Source of the DNA: an uncultured Acetatifactor sp.
Lineage (GTDB): Bacteria > Bacillota > Clostridia > Lachnospirales > Lachnospiraceae
NCBI GenBank assembly: GCA_947625675.1
Contig: CANQPH010000004.1
Coordinates: 1 to 64,000 of the forward strand
Direction: 5' to 3'
Length of the DNA: 64,000 nucleotides
Part shown: positions 6,735-15,812 of the stretch, piece by piece
Position numbering within the stretch: position 1 is the first letter of the stretch
Layout: every line of letters begins with the position of its first letter
Translations under genes and position numbers: made by a program
Notes under the pieces: generated by a model
The model's input: only the letters and a program-made list of their open reading frames with translations
Told to the model about the DNA's origin: nothing
Database searches by the model: none

Positions 6735-8105
6735 TTATTTGTCAGCCTTGTTCCCAGCCAACTCTTCCAACCGCTCCCCGGCCCGCACTTCGGTTCGGAT
6801 CTGGGAATCCATATAGGCCACGTACTCCTCCCTGGTAAAAACGGGTCGATAGTCTTCTACCACTTTTTTCGCCGCCTTCGCTCCATCCTTCAGGAAGCGG
6901 TAAGCCCCCAGGGCGAAAATCTTGGCCGTCATCAGGTAAGCCAGCTCCTCATCCACCACGTCGAAGTCCGCACTGTGCATCCTTCCTGCGATACCTCCCG
7001 TCCGAAAGCTGCAGACCGGCTGCACATGCTGCAGATCCCCCACGTCCGTGGAGCTGGTGTTGAGATTCTCCGCCGGATTGGGACGAAGCAGGATCTCGTA
7101 TTTTCCATCCGAAGCCGTCCGGGCCGCTTCCACCAGTTCTTCCGAAATGCCCGTGGCCAGGGTGGGCAGGTAGCCGGGCAAGGTCTCAATCTCCACCGCG
7201 GCCCCCAGGGCCGCACCTCCTGCGAAGAAAGCCCGATCCGTCTTCCGGCAGGCGTCTTCCAGGGCCTCCTTGTTGCCGGCCCGCACCAAGGTCTCCACCA
7301 CCGCTTCCTCCGGCACCACGTTCACCAAATCTCCGCCCCTGGTGATGATGGGATGGATGCGGACATGGTCCTTGTCCTGGAAAGTATCCCGCAGATACTG
7401 CAAGGCGGTAAGCCCTAACGTGGCCGCATGAAGGGCGTTCACCCCCAGGTGGGGCGCTCCCGCCGCATGGGCCGCCGTCCCCTTGTACCGGATGACCTTG
7501 CTGACGAAGCCGTTGTTGGTGCCGTTTACAAAGATGATCTTGTTCCCCACGGAAGAATGATGGACGATGCTCAAGTCGATGTCCTCGAAAGCCCCGATGC
7601 GAATCAGCTCACATTTTCCTCCGCCGTATCGTATCTTCCCTTCCTCCCGCAGACGGTTCTTGAATTCCACTTCCCCGTACTCTTCCGCAGGCACAGCGAA
7701 AAACACCACCTGGCCGTCCAGGGCCGCCGCCACTTCCGGATCGCTCAAGGCCAGGGCCGCTCCCAAGATCCCTGCCATCTGGCAATGGTGGCCGCAGCAA
7801 TGGGCCGCCTGGGTGGCGGGATTGGCGCACTTATGGTTGGGAATCCGCAGGGCGTCCATCTCCCCGATCAGCCCCAAGCTGACCTGGTCTTTTTTCTCCG
7901 GATTCAGATAGGCCTTTACCCCGGTCACCGCCAGTCCCTCCTGCACCCTAAGACCCAGGGCCTTCATGCGCTCCGCAAACTTTCGGGCCGTCTCCTTTTC
8001 CTTAAACCCTAATTCTCCATGGGAATAGAGATCCCTGGCAAAACCAAGGATCTCTTCTCTATGGGACTCGATATTCTCAAGAATCTTTCGCTCGACAGCG
8101 TCCAT
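6735..8105 (-). CDS. M20-family amidohydrolase (AbgB/aminobenzoyl-glutamate hydrolase-like)
   Basis: A 456-residue zinc-dependent amidohydrolase of the M20 peptidase family, which cleaves N-acyl or aminobenzoyl-amino acid bonds in the cytoplasm. Metal-ligand regions are visible: AAHCCGHHCQMAGILGAA (matching the usual HxCGH motif), AVPAEEYGE with the catalytic glutamate, HHSSVGNK, and a late MHSADFD. The dimerisation domain spans about residues 180-300 (GTAAHAAGAPHLGVNALHA). GGAG lies 8 nt before the ATG at 8105. It is separated from clpX by 138 bp of repeat DNA. The exact substrate is not determinable. Confidence 0.92.
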   Translation of the reverse strand: MDAVERKILENIESHREEILGFARDLYSHGELGFKEKETARKFAERMKALGLRVQEGLAVTGVKAYLNPEKKDQVSLGLIGEMDALRIPNHKCANPATQAAHCCGHHCQMAGILGAALALSDPEVAAALDGQVVFFAVPAEEYGEVEFKNRLREEGKIRYGGGKCELIRIGAFEDIDLSIVHHSSVGNKIIFVNGTNNGFVSKVIRYKGTAAHAAGAPHLGVNALHAATLGLTALQYLRDTFQDKDHVRIHPIITRGGDLVNVVPEEAVVETLVRAGNKEALEDACRKTDRAFFAGGAALGAAVEIETLPGYLPTLATGISEELVEAARTASDGKYEILLRPNPAENLNTSSTDVGDLQHVQPVCSFRTGGIAGRMHSADFDVVDEELAYLMTAKIFALGAYRFLKDGAKAAKKVVEDYRPVFTREEYVAYMDSQIRTEVRAGERLEELAGNKADK

Positions 8106-8121
8106 GCCATTCTCCTTTTTT

Positions 8122-8245
8122 CAGGCGAGCCTGCTTCACATTCCCTGCAGGCCGCTCCGGGCCAATCTGACTTCCGTCCAGGCGAGTCTACCTTCCGTTC
8201 CCTGCAGGCCGCTCCGGGCTAAAGCAGCCTTCCGCAGGCGAGCCT
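8122..8245. repeat. 57-bp degenerate tandem repeat between clpX and the M20 gene
   Basis: CAGGCGAGCCT-type blocks recur at 8122, 8179 and 8235. A 22-bp segment containing CCCTGCAGGCCGCTCCGGG is identical at 8141-8162 and 8198-8219. The period is 57 bp, with about 2.2 copies. The third copy runs into the 3' end of clpX. Confidence 0.8.
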
Positions 8246-9812
8246 ACCTCCCCTGCTCCGGGTAGGACTTCAGCTCCTCCAGCCTTCCCGTCACCTGGTT
8301 GCTGCGGATATCTATGATGGGACCTCCCGTCCCTTCGATATACTCCTTCGTAATGGTGACCCGGCCGATGTTGTCGTCCTTGGGGATCTCATACATGATG
8401 TCCAGCATGAATTCCTCAATGATGGAACGCAGAGCCCTGGCGCCGGTATCCCGTTCCATGGCCTTGTCCGCAATGGCTTCCAGAGCGTCCTCCGTGAACT
8501 CCAGCTTCACCTCGTCCAGTTCCAAAAGCTTCTGATATTGCTTCAAAATGGCGTTCTTGGGCTCTTTCAGGATCTTCACCAGCATGTCTCTGGTAAGGCC
8601 CTGGAGGGCGCAGATCACCGGCAGACGCCCGATGAATTCCGGAATCATGCCGAACTTGCGGATATCCTCCACCGTCACCTTGGACAGGATGTTCTTATCC
8701 TTGTCATATTTATCCTTCAACTCCGCCCCGAAACCGATGGAGGCGGTTCTGGTCAGGCGTTCCCGAATGATCTGATCCAGATCCGGGAAGGCGCCGCCGC
8801 AGATGAACAAGATGTTCCGGGTGTTCACCGTGGCCAGGGGCACCATGGCGTTCTTGCTGTTGGCGCCCACGGGCACCTCCACCTCCGCCCCTTCCAGGAG
8901 TTTCAAAAGCCCCTGCTGCACGCTTTCCCCGCTGACGTCCCGGGAAGTGGTGTTTTTCTTCTTGGCGATCTTGTCGATCTCATCGATGAAGATGATACCA
9001 CGCTCCGTCTTCTCGATATCGTTGTCCGCCGCCGCCAGAAGCTTGCTGACCACGCTCTCGATATCGTCTCCAATGTATCCGGCCTCCGTCAGGGCCGTGG
9101 CATCCGCTATGGCCAGGGGCACGTCCAGGAGTCTGGCCAGGGTTTTCACCAAATAGGTCTTGCCGCAGCCGGTAGGGCCGATCATCAGGATGTTGGACTT
9201 CTCGATCTCGATCTCGTCCATGGTGCCGGTGGCCACCCGTTTGTAATGGTTGTAGACGGCCACGGAGATCACCTTTTTGGCATGTTCCTGGCCCACCACG
9301 TATTCATCCAGACTGGCCTTAATCTTGTGGGGAGGGGGGATGTTCTTGATGTCCAAAACGGGCTCTTCCACCGTCCCCGCTTCTTTTTCCTTCTTCTTTT
9401 TCAGCTTCTGCTTGTTGGGAATTCCCCCATCGCCCCGCAAGTCCGCCAGATTCACGAAGCTGATGTTGGGGAAGCCGCCTTTTTTGGCCATCTCGCTCAT
9501 TTCCCGCTGAAAGTCGGGATTGTTCAGCATCCCCTGGTAATCGAACTGGCTCACCGCATCCATGGTCTTGTGCATGCAGTCCTCACAGACACAAATGTTG
9601 TTGGGAAGCTTGTACATCTTCCCCGCCTTGCTTTCCGGACGGCGGCAGACGAAACACACGTCCTCGTAGTCGCTGTTGTCGCTTTTCCCAGCCCTGGCGG
9701 TGGTGGACGCATCCATCCGTTTCCCGTCTTTGGAGCCGTCCCTGGACGTGTCTTTTTTTTCTTCCGTCTCTTTGGTCTTGTCTTCGTCGTTGTAATCTAT
9801 ATAATCTGACAT
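8244..9812 (-). CDS. clpX: ClpX-type AAA+ unfoldase, long-linker variant
   Basis: ClpX unfolds tagged proteins and feeds them to the ClpP peptidase. Visible elements are an N-terminal zinc-binding domain (VCFVCRRPESK and CVCEDC), Walker A GPTGCGKTYL, Walker B IIFIDEIDKI, and the IGF loop that docks to ClpP (TRTASIGFGAE). At 522 residues it is about 90 longer than usual ClpX. The excess is a charged N-terminus and a Lys/Glu-rich linker between zinc and AAA+ domains. The sequence is divergent (GYIGDDIESVV instead of GYVGEDVEN). The ATG at 9812 has AGGAGAG 6 nt upstream. No clpP or tig is adjacent, so this may be a second ClpX besides a canonical one elsewhere; that is inference. Confidence 0.9.
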   Translation of the reverse strand: MSDYIDYNDEDKTKETEEKKDTSRDGSKDGKRMDASTTARAGKSDNSDYEDVCFVCRRPESKAGKMYKLPNNICVCEDCMHKTMDAVSQFDYQGMLNNPDFQREMSEMAKKGGFPNISFVNLADLRGDGGIPNKQKLKKKKEKEAGTVEEPVLDIKNIPPPHKIKASLDEYVVGQEHAKKVISVAVYNHYKRVATGTMDEIEIEKSNILMIGPTGCGKTYLVKTLARLLDVPLAIADATALTEAGYIGDDIESVVSKLLAAADNDIEKTERGIIFIDEIDKIAKKKNTTSRDVSGESVQQGLLKLLEGAEVEVPVGANSKNAMVPLATVNTRNILFICGGAFPDLDQIIRERLTRTASIGFGAELKDKYDKDKNILSKVTVEDIRKFGMIPEFIGRLPVICALQGLTRDMLVKILKEPKNAILKQYQKLLELDEVKLEFTEDALEAIADKAMERDTGARALRSIIEEFMLDIMYEIPKDDNIGRVTITKEYIEGTGGPIIDIRSNQVTGRLEELKSYPEQGR

Positions 9813-9814
9813 GA

Positions 9815-9984
9815 ATTCTCTCCTGTTTCCAAATCCCACTTCCGGATCAAGAGCCTCCCCCGCCGGAACATATTCTCCGTCAAGAAAATCTCTCACCTGA
9901 AAAAATCCCTTGCTCGGAAAAATTCTCCCGCATGAAAAATTGTCTTTCCCGGAATTTTCCAATTCAAAAATTCTCTTCCAGCAC
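9815..9984. repeat. Degenerate repeats between htrA and clpX
   Basis: Read on the minus strand, this gap contains repeated GAGAATTTTT-like blocks (near 9972, 9925 and 9885) at irregular spacing of about 25-45 bp, with no gene. Confidence 0.35.
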
Positions 9985-11541
9985 TCACCGCATGGACGCC
10001 GGTTTCTCCCCCAGGGTGATGGTCAGCTCCACCTCCTGGTAGACGCCCTCCTGCAGACGCATGACCGTCAGGGAGGTGGTGGTGCCTGCGGAATAATATT
10101 CCAGGACGCCCTGCAGCTCATCAATGGAGGACACGGAATCCTCTCCCAGGGCCACTACCACGTCTCCGGGCAGGATTCCCGCTTCCTGGGCCGGGCTCCC
10201 TTCGTTCACCTCTTTGACAAAGGCTCCCTCCGGCACGCCATAGATTTCCTGGAACTGATAATCGAGCTCCGCCATGACGATCCCGATATAACCCCTGTCC
10301 TCTTCCGCCACCTTGAACCGGGTCTCCTTCAGCTTCAATTCTCCGATGATGGGCTCCGCCGCCGAAATGGGAATGGCGAACCCCACCCCGTCCACCAGAG
10401 TGCCTCCGATCTTGCTGGAATTGATCCCGATCACTTCTCCCTGCAGATTCAGCAAGGCTCCTCCGGAATTCCCGGGATTGATGGCGGCGTCCGTCTGAAT
10501 GAAAATGCCGGTGCTGCCGTCCTCCATGGTCACTTCCCGCTCCGGGGCGCTGACATATCCTCCCGTCATGGACTGTCCATAGCCCAAGGCATTGCCCAGG
10601 GCGATGACGGGCTGTCCCATCACCAAGCTGTCACTGTCCCCCAGCTTCGCATAACCGATGGCCCTCCGGGTCTTTGGCTCCAATTCGGACAAGGGTACGG
10701 CGATCACCGCCAAATCCATCTCCGGATCCGTGCCCTTTACCTGGGCTTCCGCCTCGGAACCGTCTATAAAAGTGACATCCAGCTCCACCGTGCCCTCCAC
10801 CACGTGATAATTGGTGGCGATCAAAAGCTCCGTGTCATTTTCTTCCACGATAATGCCGGACCCGCTGGCCGGCAGGATCTCGCTGTAGCTTTGCCCGAAG
10901 AAGGTGGTGCCTTCATCCAGGTAATTGTTGACGATGCACACCATGGCCGGGATCACCTCCGCCACCATTTCCGACACGTCTGAAGTGATGAGCCGGGTGA
11001 CCTCCGCATGTTCCCAATCCACGGGCGCACGCTTCTGTTCCGCCAGCGCTTCGTCTATCAAGGCCAGCACGGCTTCCTCGTTCACTCCTCTTCCAGGGAA
11101 GCTGCCCGTGGCTTCCATCACCGCATAAATTCCCATCCCTGCGAACAAGCCAAAAAGAAGTCCCAGGCTCACCGCCAACAGGGCCTTCTGAAAAAAGCCG
11201 CTTTTCTTTTTCGGCGTCTTCCGCTCCTTTTCCTTTCCGGAATAAGGCTTCGCCGTCCGGTCAGGAGCTTCGGGAGCTTTCAAGGTATACATTTGAAAAC
11301 CGCTGCCTGCTGTCTGCTTGTCTTCTGTCACCGACTCCAGCACGGTCTCCACCAGCTTTCTGGCCTCGGCTTCCCCCGCCCCGTCGCCCTCCGGGTCTCC
11401 GGCTTTGCCGCTTTCCGCAGTTTCCTCCTTGTCATTCTCCGGCTTTGCCGTCTCCTCCAGCCGATATTCCTCCAGACCTTTTTCTCCCAAGGGAGTCTCG
11501 GGAGCATTTATTTCCCCGGAAATTCTCTCCTGTTCGTCCAT
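9985..11541 (-). CDS. htrA: HtrA/DegP-like membrane-anchored serine protease with PDZ domain
   Basis: A 518-residue S1C protease for quality control of envelope proteins. Residues 1-115 are a Glu-rich cytoplasmic segment, followed by one membrane helix (KALLAVSLGLLFGLFAGMG), placing the protease outside. The catalytic triad is intact: His in LIATNYHVVEG, Asp in PEMDLAVIAV, Ser in NPGNSGGALLN. A single PDZ domain follows (GSPAQEAGILPGDVVVALG). The start at 11541 has GGTTACGGAG just upstream. It lies between glmS and clpX, all leftward. The long acidic tail is unusual for HtrA and recalls the tails of the proteins near 37 kb. Confidence 0.95.
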   Translation of the reverse strand: MDEQERISGEINAPETPLGEKGLEEYRLEETAKPENDKEETAESGKAGDPEGDGAGEAEARKLVETVLESVTEDKQTAGSGFQMYTLKAPEAPDRTAKPYSGKEKERKTPKKKSGFFQKALLAVSLGLLFGLFAGMGIYAVMEATGSFPGRGVNEEAVLALIDEALAEQKRAPVDWEHAEVTRLITSDVSEMVAEVIPAMVCIVNNYLDEGTTFFGQSYSEILPASGSGIIVEENDTELLIATNYHVVEGTVELDVTFIDGSEAEAQVKGTDPEMDLAVIAVPLSELEPKTRRAIGYAKLGDSDSLVMGQPVIALGNALGYGQSMTGGYVSAPEREVTMEDGSTGIFIQTDAAINPGNSGGALLNLQGEVIGINSSKIGGTLVDGVGFAIPISAAEPIIGELKLKETRFKVAEEDRGYIGIVMAELDYQFQEIYGVPEGAFVKEVNEGSPAQEAGILPGDVVVALGEDSVSSIDELQGVLEYYSAGTTTSLTVMRLQEGVYQEVELTITLGEKPASMR

Positions 11542-11721
11542 CTCCGTAACCTTTCCCTACACTACTTTCATTTTGCGGCTGATCCGCCGCCAGCCCATCC
11601 CTTCCCGTCCCCAAACCTTCCCGCCAAAGCCTTTGCGGATCTGACCTTTTTGTCGCAGCGGCCGCACCGTTACTGTTCACTCTGCGCTTATGCGTTTTCC
11701 GTTGCTCCTAAAACGCCGCAT

Positions 11722-13548
11722 TTATTCCACCGTCACGGACTTGGCCAGATTCCTGGGTTTATCCACGTCGCAGCCTCTGCCCACGGCCACGTAATAGCCG
11801 AAGAGCTGCAGCGGGATGATGGCCAGGGAATTGGCGAAAATAGGTTCCGTCTGAGGTAAATATACCACATAATCCGATGCTTTTTCAATAGCCAGATTTC
11901 CTTCCCCCGTCACGGCCATGACAAAGGCGCCCCTGGCCTTGACCTCCACCATGTTGCTGATGGTCTTTTGATACAAATTGGGCTGGGTGGACACCGCCAC
12001 CACCAGGGTCCCGTCCTCAATCAGGGAAATGGTGCCGTGCTTCAGTTCCCCGGCCGCATAGGCCTCGGAGTGCACGTAGGAAATCTCCTTCAGCTTCAGG
12101 GAGCCCTCCAGGGAAATGGCGTAATCGATGCCTCTGCCGATAAAGAAGATGTCCCTGGCGCCCACGTAACGGTTGGCGAAATGTTGGATTTTTTCCTTCT
12201 GACCCAACAACAGCTCGATCTGATCCGGAATACGGCGCAGGGCCATGAGAAGCTCCTGGAACCGGGCCTCCGAAATCGTCCCCCGCACCTTGGCCAGCTT
12301 CATGGCCAGCAGATAGAGGGCCGCCAGCTGGGCGCTGTAAGCTTTGGTGGTGGCCACGGCGATCTCCGGCCCCGCCCAGGTGTAGAACACGCTGTCCGCT
12401 TCCCTGGCGATGGAGCTGCCCACCACGTTCACGATGCCCAGCACTTTAAATCCCCTGGCCTTGGATTCCCGAAGGGCCGCCAGAGAATCCGCCGTTTCCC
12501 CGGACTGACTGATGATGATGACCAGGGTATTGGGGGCCAAAATGGGATCCCGATACCGGAATTCGCTGGCCACTTCCACCTCCACCGGCACCCTGGCCAG
12601 GTTCTCGATCACGTATTTTCCCGTCACCCCGGCATGGTAGGCCGAGCCGCAGGCCACGATATGGATCTTCTCTATTTTGCCCAGTTCCTCCTCCGTCATG
12701 TGCAGTTCCTCGATGACGATGTCGTTGTCCTTGATCCTGGGCGAAATGGTATCGGTGATGGTCTTGGGCTGCTCATACATTTCCTTCAGCATGAAATGCT
12801 CATAGCCGGCCTTCTCCGCCGCATCCGCATCCCAATCGATCTGCACCGATTCCTTGCGGATCTCTTCTTCGTCCACGGAGTAAAAGGTGATGCCGTCCCG
12901 CCGAAGCTGGGCCACCTCCTGATTGTCCATGTAATACACGCTTCTGGTGTATTTCAAAATGGCGGGCACGTCGGAAGCGATGAAGCTGCCCTCCTCGCTC
13001 TCGCCCACGATCAGCGGGCTGTCCTTCCTGGCCGCATAGATTTCATCCGGGTGATCCGCAAAAATGATGCCCAAAGCGTAAGAGCCCTCCACCCGGTGGA
13101 GCACCTTGGTGATGGCCTCCAGGGGATTGCCTTTATAATATCGGTCCAGCAGATGGGCCAGCACCTCCGTATCCGTTTCGGACACGAACTGATAGCCCCT
13201 CTCCTCCAGTCTTTTTTTCAAGGGAATGTAGTTCTCGATGATCCCGTTGTGCACCACTGCGATGGTTCCCTCCTGGTTCAGATGAGGATGGGAATTCACG
13301 TCGCTGGGGGCCCCGTGGGTGGCCCAGCGGGTGTGGCCGATCCCTGCGGTGCCCGGCATGGTCTCCCCTCCATGGGTGAGATTTTCCAGCACCTTCAGCC
13401 TTCCCACGGACTTCTTGAGCACAATTTTCTTTCCGTCGTAGACCGCCATCCCGGCGGAGTCATACCCCCGATATTCCAGCTTGGACAAGCCGTCCAAAAT
13501 AATAGGCGCCGCCTGGCGATTTCCGATATATCCTACAATTCCGCACAT
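11722..13548 (-). CDS. glmS: Glutamine-fructose-6-phosphate aminotransferase (isomerizing)
   Basis: GlmS makes glucosamine-6-phosphate from fructose-6-phosphate and glutamine, the first step to UDP-GlcNAc and hence to peptidoglycan and pseudaminic acid. The start MCGIVGYIGNRQ places the nucleophilic cysteine at position 2. The glutaminase domain (HTRWATHGAPSD) is followed by two SIS sugar-isomerase domains (SQSGETADSL; GRGIDYAISLEGSLKLKEISY) and the conserved end LAKSVTVE. At 608 residues it is full length. GAGGTTG lies before the ATG at 13548. It follows a GT2 gene by only 38 bp, leaving no room for a glmS ribozyme. Confidence 0.98.
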   Translation of the reverse strand: MCGIVGYIGNRQAAPIILDGLSKLEYRGYDSAGMAVYDGKKIVLKKSVGRLKVLENLTHGGETMPGTAGIGHTRWATHGAPSDVNSHPHLNQEGTIAVVHNGIIENYIPLKKRLEERGYQFVSETDTEVLAHLLDRYYKGNPLEAITKVLHRVEGSYALGIIFADHPDEIYAARKDSPLIVGESEEGSFIASDVPAILKYTRSVYYMDNQEVAQLRRDGITFYSVDEEEIRKESVQIDWDADAAEKAGYEHFMLKEMYEQPKTITDTISPRIKDNDIVIEELHMTEEELGKIEKIHIVACGSAYHAGVTGKYVIENLARVPVEVEVASEFRYRDPILAPNTLVIIISQSGETADSLAALRESKARGFKVLGIVNVVGSSIAREADSVFYTWAGPEIAVATTKAYSAQLAALYLLAMKLAKVRGTISEARFQELLMALRRIPDQIELLLGQKEKIQHFANRYVGARDIFFIGRGIDYAISLEGSLKLKEISYVHSEAYAAGELKHGTISLIEDGTLVVAVSTQPNLYQKTISNMVEVKARGAFVMAVTGEGNLAIEKASDYVVYLPQTEPIFANSLAIIPLQLFGYYVAVGRGCDVDKPRNLAKSVTVE

Positions 13549-13586
13549 ATCAACCTCTTTCCGGTGTCCGGGACACCCTTGTCTTT

Positions 13587-14516
13587 TTATTGATTTTGAT
13601 CCCAATACTCCCTGTTATCCGTACACTTGAGGATCCAGGAGCGGGGAAGCTTCTGATAATGCTTTCCCAGCAGATATCCCGCATATTTGCAGGCCGTCTG
13701 CAGGTAGAGATGAGGGATCTTTCTTCTCATTCCCTGCTTCTTCAGATACTTTACGGTCTGCAGCACCATCTTTTTTCCTTCCCCTTCCGAAGAGAGGCCG
13801 CCGAACACCTCCGGATGGTCGGCCTGGGAGACCCCCAGGTCAAAATTGCGGCGAAACTGCTGCCCATTGGTATAGTTATGAGAATGTACCACGCAGGCCT
13901 CCGCCGCATAAGCCACGCTGTACCCCGCCCGCATCACGGCGGCGGCATAGAGCATATCCTCGTTAAATATGGTATGCTTCACGAAGCCTTCGGATTCCTC
14001 ATAGACGTCCCGCCGGTATGCGGCGCAGACATTGGAGCAAAAATAGGTCTTGATCCCCAGTTCCGGCAGATCCTCCAGAGTTTTGATCCTGGACTGCTCC
14101 GGATAATTGAACTGCCTCATGTAACTCTCTGCAGCGCCGCAGCCCGGGGCAGGCAGCTGTCTGGCATAAGCCACCGCCACGTTTCCCTGCAGATACCCCG
14201 CCAGCCGTTCCAGCAGATATTCGTCCGCCGGCATGGCGTCCTGGGTCATCATGACAAAAACCGGAGCGGTGGATCTCTTCACCGCTTCCCGTCTGGTCCT
14301 CCCATGATTAAATTCCTTCTTGGACAGATGATACACCTTCACTTCCCTGTGCTGCTCCAGAAAGCGAGTCCCATACACCAGCTGCGTAAAATACTTTTCT
14401 TCCGTGTTCATCAGAAGAATATTCCGAATCGGAACCGTCTGCCCTTCCAGCCGCTCCACCAGGGTAAACAGCTCCTTTCCCGGCTTATAGACCGGGATGA
14501 TCACATCAACGTCCAT
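13587..14516 (-). CDS. GT2 glycosyltransferase (rhamnosyltransferase-like)
   Basis: An A-fold GT2 enzyme with VDVIIPVYKPGKELF at the N-terminus and MMTQDAMPADEYL in place of the DXD metal site. A conserved NEDMLYAAAVM acceptor-side motif is also present. This pattern resembles rhamnosyltransferases (RfbF/WbbL type) that use dTDP-rhamnose, matching the dTDP-sugar genes at 31-34 kb. I chose the third ATG (14516), which has GGGATGG 8 nt upstream; 14534 is the longest possible start. It lies between the LCP gene and glmS. Cytoplasmic, at the membrane face. Confidence 0.87.
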   Translation of the reverse strand: MDVDVIIPVYKPGKELFTLVERLEGQTVPIRNILLMNTEEKYFTQLVYGTRFLEQHREVKVYHLSKKEFNHGRTRREAVKRSTAPVFVMMTQDAMPADEYLLERLAGYLQGNVAVAYARQLPAPGCGAAESYMRQFNYPEQSRIKTLEDLPELGIKTYFCSNVCAAYRRDVYEESEGFVKHTIFNEDMLYAAAVMRAGYSVAYAAEACVVHSHNYTNGQQFRRNFDLGVSQADHPEVFGGLSSEGEGKKMVLQTVKYLKKQGMRRKIPHLYLQTACKYAGYLLGKHYQKLPRSWILKCTDNREYWDQNQ

Positions 14517-14554
14517 TTGCAAATCCATCCCCATTGATATGGCTGCGTCTCACG

Positions 14555-14581
14555 CAAGAAAGGGAGCTTTTCTGCTCCCCT
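14555..14581 (-). terminator. Weak hairpin between LCP and GT2 genes
   Basis: GGGAGC (14562-14567) pairs with GCTCCC (14574-14579), flanked by partly pairing A/G bases. On the minus strand it is followed by TTTCTT. It could partly end the LCP transcript. Confidence 0.4.
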
Positions 14582-14592
14582 TCTCTGGACCA

Positions 14593-15780
14593 CTATTTCA
14601 AACGATTTTGTGTGTCATTTTTTATATGTTTACTATATTCCTGAACCACGGTGGACACACTATAGTTCTCATCTGCGAACAAGAATTTGTGAAGCCATTC
14701 CACGTTGGACTGCAGATCCAGGGGAATGACGCACTCCCCTTTTCGGTTGTCCATGCTGGCGTCTCCCCACATATCGCTCTGGGGAAGGCTGTCCTCTCCC
14801 ACGATCTTGAAGTTCGCCAGATTGGCTTCCGTGACATAAGGCAACAGCTCTTCCGGCTGGATGGAAGTCACCACGTTCTCCATGGCCACGTTAAAGGCGT
14901 TCAACACCTGATCCAGACTTGCCTGCTTGGCCTGCTCCGCAATGGCCATGAGCAATTCCCTCTGAGCCTGAGTCCTGGCGAAATCGTTTCCCTTCCGATA
15001 CCGAATCCGGCAATAAGCCGTGGCCTGCAGGCCGTTCAGCTTCTGATATCCGGTCTGGGTCACCTTTGTAAAAGCTCCGGGAGCGTCCGGATCCACGCCC
15101 CTCGTATTCAAAATGCTCCACTGATAATTGTCAATGTGCTGGATCTCGGTGTCATCCACATCCAGGTAAACACCTCCGATGGCGTCCACGATGGCCTCCA
15201 GGCCGTCAAACCCGACTGCGATGAAATCCGTGATGTTTAAATCCAAATTGGCATTCAGCATCTTTATGGCACGTTCCCCGCCGCCGGTGAAATAAGCGTT
15301 ATTGGCCTTGAAATAGGTATCCCCCTCTCCATCTGGATTGGTGTTGAGGTAGGTGTCCCGCAAGACGCTGACCAGCCGGATTTCCTCGGTATCCAAATTG
15401 ATGCTGGCAATGATGATGCTGTCGCTGTGAGCCCCCTTGACCAGCTGCTTCTTCTTATTGGCGTCAAGACCGAACAGGGCGATATTCCAATACCCTTTCA
15501 TAGTGCTGTCTTCTTTTTCCAGTTCCTGCTGCACCTCCGTGGGAATTGCCAGGGACTCCGGTTCGCTGGGCATCTCCACATAAGTGGGTCCCTCTCCTCC
15601 TACATGCATCACCACCCAGAGGATTGCCAGCATCACGCCCAAAAGCACGATTTCCACTCCAAAAACGATGAATTTGCGCCGTTTTCTTGCGGCGGCCCGC
15701 TGTGCCACGGCCTTCCGGGTTCCTGCGCTGTCTCCTGGCCTGCCCCCATTATTTTGCGGATGATTCTTTGTCGTTCCCAT
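14593..15780 (-). CDS. LCP (LytR-CpsA-Psr) family glycopolymer ligase
   Basis: LCP enzymes move polyprenyl-pyrophosphate-linked glycans onto peptidoglycan or proteins at the outer face of the membrane. One N-terminal helix (FGVEIVLLGVMLAILWVV, residues 40-57) anchors the protein. The extracellular domain has the expected blocks GAHSDSIIIASINLDT, VSVLRDTYLN with its catalytic arginine, VGFDGLEAIVDAIGGV and CRIRYRKGNDFARTQAQR. It has 395 residues, typical. GGGAG lies 10 nt before the ATG. It follows the initiating sugar transferase by 32 bp, so the enzymes that start and attach the polymer are probably co-transcribed. Confidence 0.95.
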   Translation of the reverse strand: MGTTKNHPQNNGGRPGDSAGTRKAVAQRAAARKRRKFIVFGVEIVLLGVMLAILWVVMHVGGEGPTYVEMPSEPESLAIPTEVQQELEKEDSTMKGYWNIALFGLDANKKKQLVKGAHSDSIIIASINLDTEEIRLVSVLRDTYLNTNPDGEGDTYFKANNAYFTGGGERAIKMLNANLDLNITDFIAVGFDGLEAIVDAIGGVYLDVDDTEIQHIDNYQWSILNTRGVDPDAPGAFTKVTQTGYQKLNGLQATAYCRIRYRKGNDFARTQAQRELLMAIAEQAKQASLDQVLNAFNVAMENVVTSIQPEELLPYVTEANLANFKIVGEDSLPQSDMWGDASMDNRKGECVIPLDLQSNVEWLHKFLFADENYSVSTVVQEYSKHIKNDTQNRLK

Positions 15781-15812
15781 TGTCTTTTTTCTCCCTTGTG
15801 CCTGATCCGGGA

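Noticed and set aside
13549-13586. A glmS ribozyme before glmS
   Set aside because: Only 38 bp separate glmS from the preceding gene, too short for the ribozyme core.
11968-13593. A 541-codon open frame on the plus strand
   Set aside because: It is antisense to glmS, has no recognisable domain and reflects the GC-rich codon pattern of glmS.
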